A stretch of 64,000 nucleotides of DNA from Gammaproteobacteria bacterium (GTDB lineage: Bacteria; Pseudomonadota; Gammaproteobacteria; Steroidobacterales; Rariloculaceae). The notes under the pieces were generated by a model that saw only the letters and a list, made by a program, of their open reading frames with translations, did no database searches and was not told the origin of the DNA. The DNA lies in NCBI GenBank assembly GCA_022819855.1, contig JAJEGN010000012.1:198746-262745 (forward strand). The letters run 5' to 3'. Position numbers and translations under genes: made by a program. Positions 1 to 8,997 of this stretch are shown here, piece after piece; position 1 is the first letter of the stretch, and each line of letters begins with the position of its first letter.

Positions 1-198
1 GCAGGCGGTTTGTCAGCGTCGTCCCCCCCGTCATCGGCCTGTCACTTCATGCTTGTTGTTCATTGGACCTGTCGCGAAAGTCACGGCCAAGCGGTTCATG
101 CCCGAGTGTATGCCAAACATCGCGAATGTTACAAAGCGCGACCCCAACGGACGACAGCGGCGCGTGCAGTGGAGCCCTGCTCCGCCCGATGCTGGCGG

Positions 199-1140
199 TC
201 ATGGCGCGGAAACTGTGCCGTTGCTGCCTTTCAGACAACGGGCCAGGTTGTCGGCATTGGCTTGCATCATCACGAAATAGCTGTTGGCGGCCACCGAATC
301 TTCGGCGCCGATCGGGTCGAAGGTCGCACGCCTCAGCGAGCCTTCGGACCCCAACGTCTCGACCAGGGCCGACGTGAATTGAGGCTCGGTGACGTAGCAC
401 ACGACGCCAGCGGCACGCATTCGCTGCCTCAACGCGCGCACGCTGCCGGCCCCGGGCTGCCGGTCGGGATCGAGCGTGATCGCGCCGACCGCATGCACAC
501 CGAACGCGCTTTCGAAATAGTGCATCGAGTCGTGCATTGCGACGAACGGGACGCTGCCGGCGCCCGCAAGCTGCGCTTCGATGCCGGCGGTCAAGGAGTC
601 GATTCTTGCAAGCGTCGCCGCACCGTTCGCGGCGTAGATGGCGCTCCGCTCGGGATCGACCTCAGCGAGCGCCCGCGCGATCGCGCCGACCATCGCCTTC
701 GCGTTTCCGGGCTCGAGCCAGATATGCGGGTCGGGGGCCGCGCCATCGTCCTCGTGATCGTGCCCGCTGTCCCAGAGGTTGCTCCTGCGCGCCGGATGCA
801 GATCCAGCCCGCCCGCCTCGAGCAGCGTCACGACGCGTGCGTCCGCGCTCAGGTTGCGTATCGGACCGGCCATGAAGGTTTCAAGGGCCTCACCGACCCA
901 GAGCACGACATCGGCGCGCGCGAGCGATCGCGCCTCCGAGGGTCGCATCTGGTAGACATGCGGCGAGCCGTAACCGCTGACGATCAGGGCGGGAGTGCCG
1001 ACATCGCCCATTACGCCGGAGGCCAGGGAGTGGATCGGCCGGATACTGGCCACCACATTCGGCGGATCGGCCGCGAATGCGGCAAGGCCGGGAGCCGCGG
1101 CCAACAGCGCCAGGGCAACCGTTCGTTGCGGCCCGTTCAT
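199..1140 (-). CDS. znuA: ZnuA-like metal ABC transporter substrate-binding protein
   Basis: Periplasmic binding protein of the cluster A-I (ZnuA/TroA) family, 313 aa, expected to capture zinc (or manganese) for an ABC importer. A signal peptide of about 23 residues ends in AFA-AD. Likely metal ligands are His61 (SPHVYQ), His139 (DPHIWLEP) and His203 (AMHDSMH). A short His/Asp-rich loop (SGHDHEDD, about 125-132) lies between the first two, as in zinc-specific members. The ATG at 1140 is preceded by AT-rich sequence but no clear ribosome site. The gene is divergent from the ATPase and permease genes at 1319-3007, so the 180 bp between them should hold promoters for both. Metal specificity is inferred from the loop, not proven. 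Confidence 0.9.
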   Translation of the reverse strand: MNGPQRTVALALLAAAPGLAAFAADPPNVVASIRPIHSLASGVMGDVGTPALIVSGYGSPHVYQMRPSEARSLARADVVLWVGEALETFMAGPIRNLSADARVVTLLEAGGLDLHPARRSNLWDSGHDHEDDGAAPDPHIWLEPGNAKAMVGAIARALAEVDPERSAIYAANGAATLARIDSLTAGIEAQLAGAGSVPFVAMHDSMHYFESAFGVHAVGAITLDPDRQPGAGSVRALRQRMRAAGVVCYVTEPQFTSALVETLGSEGSLRRATFDPIGAEDSVAANSYFVMMQANADNLARCLKGSNGTVSAP

Positions 1141-1318
1141 CAGTAAAATATTCTCGCAAAAATGGAGGCCAGGCCCATGCTAGCAGCCCGGCGCGGGAAC
1201 TTCCAACGCCATGCCGCCGGTGCCGGCGATGGTCCTCGCGGATGCTGACAGGCTTGCCGCAACCGTGGACGTAACCGCATCCCGTCTGCCAATATCGGGC
1301 ATCGGCCACGGCGTTTGA

Positions 1319-2128
1319 ATGGACACGAGACCTGCAGCCAGCGAACCGGCGCAACCACCACCCGTGCACGGCGACGGACTGTTGCGCGGTAAGGGAGTCT
1401 GCCTGGCCTATAACGGCCGCACCATCCTCGACAATGTCGATATCGGTGTAGCCGGCGGCGAGGTCGTAACCATCGTCGGGCTGAACGGCTGCGGAAAGTC
1501 CACGCTCGTACGCGCGCTGCTCGGTCTCACACGAATCGATGCAGGGACCGTCTGGCATCGCCCGGGACTCAGGATCGGCTATACGCCGCAGCGCATGAAG
1601 ATGGATCCGATCATGCCGATGACCGTGGCGCGTTACCTGACACTCGGCGGACGCCACGATATCGGCACGCTGTCCCGGGCGCTCGGCGAGGTGGAACTCG
1701 ACGGTGCGCTGGACGCGCAGATGTCGGAGCTGTCGGGCGGCGAGTTCAACCGCATTGCGCTGGCTCGCGCCCTGCTGCGCGATCCGGACATCCTGGTTCT
1801 CGACGAGCCGCTGAGCAGCGTGGACTTCGCGGGTCAGGTCAAGCTCTACGAACTGATAGAGACGATTCGCGAGCGGCGCGGCTGCGGCGTCCTGATGGTT
1901 TCCCACGATCTGCACCTGGTCATGTCGACGACGGATACCGTGGTGTGCCTGAACCATCACGTATGCTGTTCCGGACGACCCACTCAAGTGCTGAACCACC
2001 CCGAGTTCGTCGCCCTGTTCGGCCGGAGGCTCGCGGAGTCTCTCGCCGTGTACGCGCACCGGCACGACCACTCGCACGATCCGTCGGGTCGGGTCATCGT
2101 CGAGCGGAATCATGCAAACGATCATTGA
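1319..2128 (+). CDS. znuC: ZnuC-like metal ABC transporter ATP-binding protein
   Basis: Cytoplasmic ATPase subunit of the metal importer, 269 aa. Visible motifs are Walker A GLNGCGKST (54-62), signature LSGGE (138-142), Walker B ILVLDEP (158-164) and the switch His in MVSHDLHL. The C-terminus is rich in histidine (HRHDHSHD, then NHANDH), a feature of ZnuC proteins that suggests metal sensing or storage. The first ~20 residues are not conserved in character, so a later start is possible. The permease gene follows after 57 bp and znuA is divergent, so the three form one transport locus. Confidence 0.9.
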   Translation: MDTRPAASEPAQPPPVHGDGLLRGKGVCLAYNGRTILDNVDIGVAGGEVVTIVGLNGCGKSTLVRALLGLTRIDAGTVWHRPGLRIGYTPQRMKMDPIMPMTVARYLTLGGRHDIGTLSRALGEVELDGALDAQMSELSGGEFNRIALARALLRDPDILVLDEPLSSVDFAGQVKLYELIETIRERRGCGVLMVSHDLHLVMSTTDTVVCLNHHVCCSGRPTQVLNHPEFVALFGRRLAESLAVYAHRHDHSHDPSGRVIVERNHANDH

Positions 2129-2185
2129 CACGCGTGCAACGGGACCGGTTCCCCGCACGCGGCATGCCCCCGGCAAGGCACGGGC

Positions 2186-3007
2186 ATGATCGACGACTTC
2201 ATCGTCCGGGCCTTCCTCGGAGGCACGCTCGTGGCGGCGCTCGCGGGCCCGCTCGGATGTTTCGTGGTCTGGCGGAGAATGGCCTACTTCGGGGCCACGA
2301 TGTCGCATTCGGCGTTGTTCGGAGTCGCGCTCGGCATCGCCGTCGGCGCAAGTCCCACGGTCGGCACGATCGCGATATGCATCGCGGTTGCGCTCCTCGT
2401 CGTCCTGATGGAGAGCGGGCGCCTGCTGGCCAGCGATACGGTCATGGGAATACTGGCGCACAGCGCGCTTGCCTACGGCGTCGTCGCGATCGCGGCCATG
2501 CCCGGCGTGCGTGTGGACCTGATGGGCTACCTGTTCGGCGACGTGCTCGCGATCGGCTGGGACGACATCTGGACGATCGCGGCGATCGTGGTCGTGCTCG
2601 GCATCGGGATCGCGGCGCTGTGGCGACCGTTGCTGTCGATCACCACCGACGCGGAACTGGCGCGTGTTGAAGGGGTGCGCGCGACAGCGGTCAGGATCGC
2701 ACTGATGCTGATGCTGGCCCTGCTGGTCGCCGTCGGAATGAAAATCGTCGGCATATTGCTGATCGTGTCGATGCTGGTGATTCCCCCGGCCGCGGCCCGG
2801 ATGATCTCGGCCACGCCCGAGAGCATGGCGTTAAAATCGGCATTGCTTGCGGCGGTCGCGGTGGCGCTCGGAATCCTGCTGTCGCTGAACCTCGACGTCC
2901 CGACCGGTCCGTCGATCGTCATGGTTGCGTCCCTGTTCTTTGCGTTGCTCTACCTGTTACGGCGCAGATTCGACATTCTGTCGGCACGCAAGCGAGGGCC
3001 GATGTAA
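2186..3007 (+). CDS. znuB: ZnuB-like metal ABC transporter permease
   Basis: Integral inner-membrane permease of the ABC-3 family, 273 aa, with about eight hydrophobic segments spread over the whole length. It forms the zinc/manganese channel together with the ATPase encoded just upstream. The family-typical stretch GMKIVGILLIVSMLVIPPAA lies in the C-terminal half. The ATG at 2186 is preceded by AAGG at suitable spacing. The outer-membrane efflux gene starts 58 bp downstream on the same strand, so uptake and efflux genes may be partly cotranscribed. Confidence 0.9.
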   Translation: MIDDFIVRAFLGGTLVAALAGPLGCFVVWRRMAYFGATMSHSALFGVALGIAVGASPTVGTIAICIAVALLVVLMESGRLLASDTVMGILAHSALAYGVVAIAAMPGVRVDLMGYLFGDVLAIGWDDIWTIAAIVVVLGIGIAALWRPLLSITTDAELARVEGVRATAVRIALMLMLALLVAVGMKIVGILLIVSMLVIPPAAARMISATPESMALKSALLAAVAVALGILLSLNLDVPTGPSIVMVASLFFALLYLLRRRFDILSARKRGPM

Positions 3008-3065
3008 TCGTGCCGATGCATGCCTGACACCGCGCGACGGCGGCGTTGGGCCGAGGACAAGGCTT

Positions 3066-4328
3066 ATGGGGAAAAGCATTACCATCGCGGCGGTTTGCGG
3101 ATCGCTCCTCGCGGCGCCAGCCGCAATCGGGCAGACGCCGCCCGGCGCCGCGCTCACCGAGCGCGTCGAGTCCCTGCAACTGCTGGAACTGGCGCGGCAG
3201 ACCGTAGCCCTGCATCCGGAGATTCTCGCGGCCGCCGCGGCGGTCGATGCAAGCAGCGCAACGCGGGATGCGATGGCGCGTCCGCTGTTCAATCCGGAAT
3301 TCGCGCTCGAATTCGAGGACCGCGTCCACGAGACGCGCGTCCTGGCTGTCAACCAGACGTTCGACATCGCCGGCCGGCGCACCGCCCGCACGAACGCCGC
3401 CGGGCACGATCGCGACCGCGCGGCAGCGGAACTTGCGGGCGTGCGCCGCCGCATCGCGGGGGAGTTGCTGTACCTGCTCGGCGACTACTGGACCGCGACG
3501 TCCCAGGATGCGCTCGCCGAGACGAGGATCGACCTCATGCGCGCCTTCGCGGAACTCACGCTGCAGCGCCGCCAGGCGGGCGATCTGACGCAGGTGGAAC
3601 TGAACAGCGCGAATCTTGCGTACGCCCAGGCGGAAGTTGCCCATGCCACCGCCGAGTCCGCGCTCGCAGCGGCGGACCAGGCGCTCAGAGCTGTTGCGCC
3701 GCCACCGGCGCCCCCGGCCTGGCCGGCGCTGCCGCTCGACCTGCAGCCGGTACCCGGCGATCCGGGCATGGTGGAACGGTTGCTGGCGGAGCTTCCGGAA
3801 CTGCGCGCCCGGCAGGCTGAGGTCGCAAGGGCACGAGCCAGCGTCGACTTGCGCGTCCGTGAACGCAGACCCGCCCCGACCGTGACATTCGGGGCAGGCG
3901 AAGAAGATCAGGAACACTATCTGGCACTCGCTTTCACGATGCCGCTGAACATCCGCAACAGGTACAACCACGAAATCGCCGCCGCGAGGGCCGAACTGTC
4001 CCTCTTCGAACGTGCGGCGGAGAATACCCGGGTTCGGGCGCGTCACCGCATGCTGGCGGCCAGCGAGCGTTACCGGCACACTCGGGAGGCGTGGCTGTCG
4101 TGGCAGCGATCCGGCGAGCCGAATCAGAGTCAGCAAGCCGAACTTCTGGAGCGGCTGGTGCAGGCAGGAGAACTCAGCACGACGGATTATCTGGTACAAC
4201 TGAACCAGACGCTGGACGCGGCGATGGACGCGCTTGAACTCAGACGCGAGTTCTGGCGGGCCTGGTTCGAATGGCTGGGCGCCTCTGGCCAGATCGACGC
4301 CTGGCTTGGACTTGATACGGGGGGTTGA
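3066..4328 (+). CDS. czcC: CzcC-like outer-membrane efflux protein (TolC family)
   Basis: Outer-membrane channel of an RND heavy-metal efflux pump, 420 aa, which is normal for CzcC. The ATG at 3066 gives a signal peptide (MGKSITIAAVCGSLLAAPAA, cleavage near AIGQ). The frame is open further upstream into the permease gene, but that extension has no signal peptide. The protein shows the long helical alanine/glutamate-rich segments of two outer-membrane efflux repeats, including RRQAGDLTQVELNSANLAYA in the first half and ERLVQAGELSTTDYLVQLNQ near the end. It is followed directly by the adaptor and pump genes, which supports a CBA efflux operon. Confidence 0.88.
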   Translation: MGKSITIAAVCGSLLAAPAAIGQTPPGAALTERVESLQLLELARQTVALHPEILAAAAAVDASSATRDAMARPLFNPEFALEFEDRVHETRVLAVNQTFDIAGRRTARTNAAGHDRDRAAAELAGVRRRIAGELLYLLGDYWTATSQDALAETRIDLMRAFAELTLQRRQAGDLTQVELNSANLAYAQAEVAHATAESALAAADQALRAVAPPPAPPAWPALPLDLQPVPGDPGMVERLLAELPELRARQAEVARARASVDLRVRERRPAPTVTFGAGEEDQEHYLALAFTMPLNIRNRYNHEIAAARAELSLFERAAENTRVRARHRMLAASERYRHTREAWLSWQRSGEPNQSQQAELLERLVQAGELSTTDYLVQLNQTLDAAMDALELRREFWRAWFEWLGASGQIDAWLGLDTGG

Positions 4329-4330
4329 CG

Positions 4331-5596
4331 ATGCATACCCGATATTCGATACGAACCGCAGGCGTGGGCATGACTGTTCCCGTCCTGATGGCGCTTGCCC
4401 TGATCACGGCCGGTTGCGAATCGTCGCAGCCGGGCAGCGACGCCCCGGGTAACGCCCGGGCCGGCACGGCCAGCAGCCCCGGGCCGCTCGACGACGACCA
4501 CGACGTCGGTCTTGAGCACGACGATGACGAGGGTCACGCGGACGACCACGACGAAGGCCACGAGGACGAATCGGGCGAGGCCGTGGCCATCGAGCTTTCG
4601 CCCGCGCAGCAGGAGGCCGCGGGAATCCGCACCGAACTCCTGAACCCGCGCACGCTCGACGTCGCGCTGCGCGCGCCGGGAGAGGTTCGTCTCAACGCCT
4701 ACGCCACCTACCAGGTGACGCCGCGCATTCGTGCCCAGGTCGTCGCGCGCCACGCCCGACTGGGAGATTCCGTCACCGGGGGCCAGCCGCTCGTGACGAT
4801 GTCGAGCGTCGAAATGGCCGAAGCACAGGGGGCGCTGGTCGTGGCCGAGCGCGAATGGGCACGCGTGCAGGCGCTGGGCCGCGAGGTCGTCTCCGACAGG
4901 CGCTATATCGAAGCGCAGGTGGACGCGCAGCAGGCGCGGGCGCGCGTATCGGCCTTCGGCATGGTCGACGAGCAGATCAACTCTCTGGTCGAAAGCGGCG
5001 ACGCGAGCCTGACCCAGGGCGACTTCACGCTGCTTGCTCCGATCGAGGGCACTGTCGTGCGCGATGACTTCGTCGTCGGCGAGTCGATCGAACCCGGCCG
5101 CATGATGTTCGAAATTACCGACGAGTCGACGCTCTGGGTGGAAGCGCGTCTGCCGGCCCAGCAGGCCGCCGCATTTACCGAGGGCAGTCCGGCGCGTGTC
5201 GGCGTCGGCGGGCAATGGATCGACGGCCATGTGATTCAGGCCTTTCACGCGCTGGACGAGAGCACCCGAACGCTGCCGATCCGCGTGCAGGTGCCCAACC
5301 CGGAGGACGAGCTTCATCCGGGGATGTTCGTTGACGTGCTCATCATGGATGAAGATAGCGAACCGGTGCTCGCGCTCCCGGAAACGGCCGTGCTGCGCAG
5401 CACCGACGGCGACTGGCAGGTGTTCACCGTCACTCCGGACGGCAGTTTCGCGCCGATGGAGGTGGAGGTCGAACGCACGGCTGCGGGCTTTGCGATCGTT
5501 GACGGCATCATGCCCGGCACGCAGGTCGTGACTGATGGCGCGTTCTTTCTCCAGTCCGAGTACGCCAAGACCGGCTTCAGCATCCACAACCACTGA
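4331..5596 (+). CDS. czcB: CzcB-like periplasmic adaptor (membrane fusion protein)
   Basis: Membrane-fusion subunit linking the RND pump to the outer-membrane channel, 421 aa from the ATG at 4331. A TTG two codons earlier overlaps the czcC stop and is an alternative start. The N-terminus is hydrophobic and ends in a lipobox-like ITAGC, so it is probably a lipoprotein. Residues about 50-90 are an Asp/Glu/His-rich stretch (DDDHDVGLEHDDDEGHADD and similar), as in zinc/cobalt/cadmium-type CzcB proteins that bind metal. The barrel-sandwich, hairpin and beta-barrel domains follow. Lies between czcC (few-base spacing) and czcA (134 bp downstream). Confidence 0.88.
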   Translation: MHTRYSIRTAGVGMTVPVLMALALITAGCESSQPGSDAPGNARAGTASSPGPLDDDHDVGLEHDDDEGHADDHDEGHEDESGEAVAIELSPAQQEAAGIRTELLNPRTLDVALRAPGEVRLNAYATYQVTPRIRAQVVARHARLGDSVTGGQPLVTMSSVEMAEAQGALVVAEREWARVQALGREVVSDRRYIEAQVDAQQARARVSAFGMVDEQINSLVESGDASLTQGDFTLLAPIEGTVVRDDFVVGESIEPGRMMFEITDESTLWVEARLPAQQAAAFTEGSPARVGVGGQWIDGHVIQAFHALDESTRTLPIRVQVPNPEDELHPGMFVDVLIMDEDSEPVLALPETAVLRSTDGDWQVFTVTPDGSFAPMEVEVERTAAGFAIVDGIMPGTQVVTDGAFFLQSEYAKTGFSIHNH

Positions 5597-5655
5597 AGCC
5601 TCTGAACAACCGTGTTTCCTGAAGTTCGGGCCCATATGAAACAACCGCTCATGGA

Positions 5656-5676
5656 CCGGACAACTGAACTGTCCGG
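5656..5676. other. Inverted repeat upstream of czcA
   Basis: CCGGACA and TGTCCGG form a perfect 7-bp stem around a 7-base loop in the 134-bp spacer between czcB and czcA. No T-tract follows, so it is not a classical terminator. It could be an mRNA hairpin that sets the ratio of adaptor to pump, or an operator. Function is not known. Confidence 0.4.
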
Positions 5677-5730
5677 AGTTGCCCGGAGCACCCCGGGAGC
5701 CACGACAACCGGAAGCCCTGCCGGCTCGCC

Positions 5731-8700
5731 ATGCTGAATGCCACCATCGACTGGGCGGTCCGCAACCGGCTGCTGGTCGTGCTCGCATTGCTTGGCCTGG
5801 CCGCGGGCGCGCTGGCCCTGCTGCCGCGCCTGAACCTCGATGCATTCCCGGACGTCACCAACGTACAGGTGACGGTCAACGCCGAGGCACCGGGCCTCGC
5901 CGCAGAGGAAGTCGAGCAGCTCATCACCTTCCCGATCGAGGCCGTCATGTACTCGCTGCCTGACGTCGACGAGGTCCGCTCGATCTCGGCCACGGGACTG
6001 GCCGTAATCACGGTGGTGTTCGAGGAAGGCACCGACATCTATTTTGCGCGACAACTGGTATTCGAGCGCCTGCAGGAGGCGCGCGAGCAGATACCGGAGG
6101 GGGTCGGCACACCGGAAATGGGCCCGAATACGTCCGGGCTCGGCCAGATCTTCAAGTACTTCCTGCGCGCCGAGGATCCGGCCCGCTACGACGCGATGAC
6201 GCTGCGCAGCCTCAACGACTGGGTCATCAAGCTGCTGCTGATGCCGGTGGAGGGTATTACCAACGTGCTGTCGTTCGGCGGCGATGTCCGTCAGTACCAG
6301 GTACGGCTCGACCCGCAGCGCCTGCTCGCTCACCAGCTCACGCCGCAGGACGTGACAGCGACGATTCAGGCCAACAACCGCAACGCGGGCGGCTGGTACA
6401 TGGACCGGGGCGCCGAACAGCTCGTGATCCGCGGTGTCGGCTGGGTGCGCAGCGGCGACGCGGGACTCGCGGATATCGCAAACGTTCCGCTGAAGGAGGA
6501 AGACGGCGTTACCGTGCGCGTCCGGGATGTGGGCGAGGTCGCGTTCGGCGCGGAAATCCGCCAGGGCGCCGTGACGATGACCCGGCGCGACGCGAACGGG
6601 CGCATCGAACCGCTCGGCGAGATCGTCTCGGGCATCGTGCTCAAGCGTATCGGCGCCAATACCCGCGCCACGATCGACGGCGTCATGGAGCGGCTGCCGA
6701 TCATTCAGCAGGCGTTGCCGGAAGGCGTGACGCTCGAGGTGTTCTACGACCAGGCAGATCTCGTCGAGAGCGCCGTTCAGACGGTCACGCGCGCGCTCCT
6801 GCAGGCGTTCGTGCTGATCGCCGTCATCCTCACGCTGTTCCTGATGAATCTGCGCGCGATGCTGCTTGTGCTGATTTCGGTGCCCATATCGATCGCGCTG
6901 GCCCTGATGGGCATGGCCTGGTGGAACGTGTCGGCCAACCTGATGTCGCTCGGCGGGCTCGCGATCGCCATCGGCATGATGGTCGACGGCTCGGTGGTCA
7001 TGGTCGAGAACATCGTTCGCCGCATGCACGAAGCGCCACCCGACGGCCCGTCCGAAGGGCAAGCGCGCGGAGCGCCCGGCAGCGGAAACGGGATGGCGCG
7101 GCAGATCGGCGAAGCCGCCCGCGAGGTGGGTCGGCCGGTGTTCTTCGCCGTGATGATCGTCATCATCGTCTTCGCGCCGCTGTTCACCCTGCAGGGCGTC
7201 GAGGGCAAATTGTTCCGGCCGATGGCGCTGTCGATCGTATTCGCCATGATTGCTGCGCTGGTCGTCGCACTCGTGGTCGCGCCTGCGCTGGCCGCCTATC
7301 TTTTCAGGCGCCCGCCCAGGCAGCGCGCCAGCGCCGTACTGCGTCCGCTGACACGGGCCTACCGGCGGACGCTGCGCTGGTCGCTCGCACATCGCCCGAT
7401 CATCATCGCCGGCGCCGCATCGCTGCTCGTCGGCGCCCTGGCGCTCACACCCTGGCTCGGGACCGAGTTCGTCCCGGAACTCGAAGAGGGCACGCTCAAC
7501 ATCCGGGTCACGCTCGCGCCGTCGTCGAACATGGATACTGCGCTCGGAATAGCCGAACAACTCGAAGCACGCCTGATGACGTTTCCGGAGGTGCTTTATG
7601 CCGCCAGCCACATCGGCCGCCCGGAACTCGGCGGAGATCCCGAGCCGATCTCCAACATCGAGATCTTCGTCGGCCTGGAACCGGTCCGGGTGTGGACGTC
7701 GGCGCCGGACCGCTACGCCCTGCAGGCCCTGATGGAGGAGCGAATGTCGGTGGTGCCGGGCGTGCTGTTCTCGTTTTCCCAGCCCATCGCAACCCGGGTG
7801 GATGAGCTTCTGTCCGGCGTCAGGGCGCAGCTCGCCATCAAGCTGTTCGGGCCGGAACTCGATATCCTCGCCGAGAAGGGCGCTGAAATCGAGGCGCTTG
7901 CCGCCGGCATCCAGGGGGCGAGCGATGTCGCGATGGAACAGATTTCCGGGGAGGCTCAACTGGTCGTCCGCCCGGACCGCGACGCGCTGTCGCGCTTCGG
8001 CATCCCTGTGGACGACGTGATGTCGCTCGTAGCCGATGCGATCGGCGGACAGGCCGCGGGCCAGGTCATTCGCGGCAACGAGCGGTACGACATCTACGTG
8101 CGGCTCGCGGAAACCCAGCGCAACAACGCCGACGGCATCCGGCAGCTCATCCTGCAGGCGCCCAACGGCGCCTGGGTGCGACTCGGCGACGTCGCGGGCG
8201 TCGAAGTCGAATCCGGCCCGCCGCAGATACGCCGCGACGACGTGCAACGGCGAGTCGTCATTCAGGCGAACGTGGTCGGGCGCGACATGGGCGGACTGGT
8301 AACGGAATTGCGGCAGCGTATTGCCGAGGATGTCGAGTTGCCGCCGGGCTACAGCGTCGTTTTCGGCGGCCAGTTCGAGAATCAGCAGCGCGCGCAGGCG
8401 CGCCTCGCTGTCGTCGTACCGCTGTCGCTCGCCCTGATTTTCCTGCTGCTGTATTTCGCCTTCCGCTCGGTGGGCCAGGCTCTGCTCATCATGGTCAACG
8501 TTCCGCTCGCGCTGATCGGAGGCATCGCGGCGCTCGCCGTCTCGGGGCTTTACCTGTCCGTTCCGGGCTCCATCGGCTTCGTGGCGCTGCTCGGCGTCGC
8601 GGTGCTCAACGGGGTGGTCATGGTCAACGCCGTCAACAATCGCATCGAAAACGGCATGACCGTTGACGAGGCGGTTTTCGACGGAGCGATGTCCAGGCTC

Positions 8701-8913
8701 AGGCCAGTGCTCATGACCGCCGCCACAACTGCGCTTGGTCTGATGCCGATGCTTCTTTCGCGGGGCATCGGAGCAGAAGTTCAGCGCCCGCTGGCAACCG
8801 TGGTAGTCGGCGGCCTGGTTTCCTCGACCGTGCTTACCCTCGTGATTCTGCCCGTCCTCTACTCGGCGTTTTCGAGCGGCAAGTACGCGCGCGTTGCGCT
8901 GCGTGCTTCGTGA
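5731..8913 (+). CDS. czcA: CzcA-like heavy-metal RND efflux transporter
   Basis: Inner-membrane proton-driven pump of the HME-RND family, 1060 aa, the usual length. It begins MLNATIDWAVRNRLLVV, the standard first transmembrane helix. The family motif around residue 413 (IGMMVDGSVVMVEN) resembles the DGxVVMVEN form of Zn/Co/Cd pumps and not the copper/silver form. Hydrophobic clusters at about 340-540 and 870-1050 match the 12-helix layout with two large periplasmic domains. A non-conserved Pro/Gly-rich insert lies after the motif (about residues 430-453). Together with the two preceding genes it makes a complete CBA system exporting divalent metal from periplasm or cytoplasm. Confidence 0.93.
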   Translation: MLNATIDWAVRNRLLVVLALLGLAAGALALLPRLNLDAFPDVTNVQVTVNAEAPGLAAEEVEQLITFPIEAVMYSLPDVDEVRSISATGLAVITVVFEEGTDIYFARQLVFERLQEAREQIPEGVGTPEMGPNTSGLGQIFKYFLRAEDPARYDAMTLRSLNDWVIKLLLMPVEGITNVLSFGGDVRQYQVRLDPQRLLAHQLTPQDVTATIQANNRNAGGWYMDRGAEQLVIRGVGWVRSGDAGLADIANVPLKEEDGVTVRVRDVGEVAFGAEIRQGAVTMTRRDANGRIEPLGEIVSGIVLKRIGANTRATIDGVMERLPIIQQALPEGVTLEVFYDQADLVESAVQTVTRALLQAFVLIAVILTLFLMNLRAMLLVLISVPISIALALMGMAWWNVSANLMSLGGLAIAIGMMVDGSVVMVENIVRRMHEAPPDGPSEGQARGAPGSGNGMARQIGEAAREVGRPVFFAVMIVIIVFAPLFTLQGVEGKLFRPMALSIVFAMIAALVVALVVAPALAAYLFRRPPRQRASAVLRPLTRAYRRTLRWSLAHRPIIIAGAASLLVGALALTPWLGTEFVPELEEGTLNIRVTLAPSSNMDTALGIAEQLEARLMTFPEVLYAASHIGRPELGGDPEPISNIEIFVGLEPVRVWTSAPDRYALQALMEERMSVVPGVLFSFSQPIATRVDELLSGVRAQLAIKLFGPELDILAEKGAEIEALAAGIQGASDVAMEQISGEAQLVVRPDRDALSRFGIPVDDVMSLVADAIGGQAAGQVIRGNERYDIYVRLAETQRNNADGIRQLILQAPNGAWVRLGDVAGVEVESGPPQIRRDDVQRRVVIQANVVGRDMGGLVTELRQRIAEDVELPPGYSVVFGGQFENQQRAQARLAVVVPLSLALIFLLLYFAFRSVGQALLIMVNVPLALIGGIAALAVSGLYLSVPGSIGFVALLGVAVLNGVVMVNAVNNRIENGMTVDEAVFDGAMSRLRPVLMTAATTALGLMPMLLSRGIGAEVQRPLATVVVGGLVSSTVLTLVILPVLYSAFSSGKYARVALRAS

Positions 8914-8997
8914 GTGACGCCGTTTGGTAGCATGGGTGCTTGGGATTCACACGTCACCCGGGCAGATTCCATGCGCGACGACACCTTGTTCCCATAT

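Noticed and set aside
1141..1318. Zur operator between znuA and znuC
   Set aside because: Looked for an AT-rich palindrome of the Zur type; only a short AT-rich stretch without symmetry was seen.
5314..8247. 977-codon minus-strand frame across the czcA gene
   Set aside because: Antisense shadow of the RND pump; no domain pattern, and the pump frame is fully conserved.
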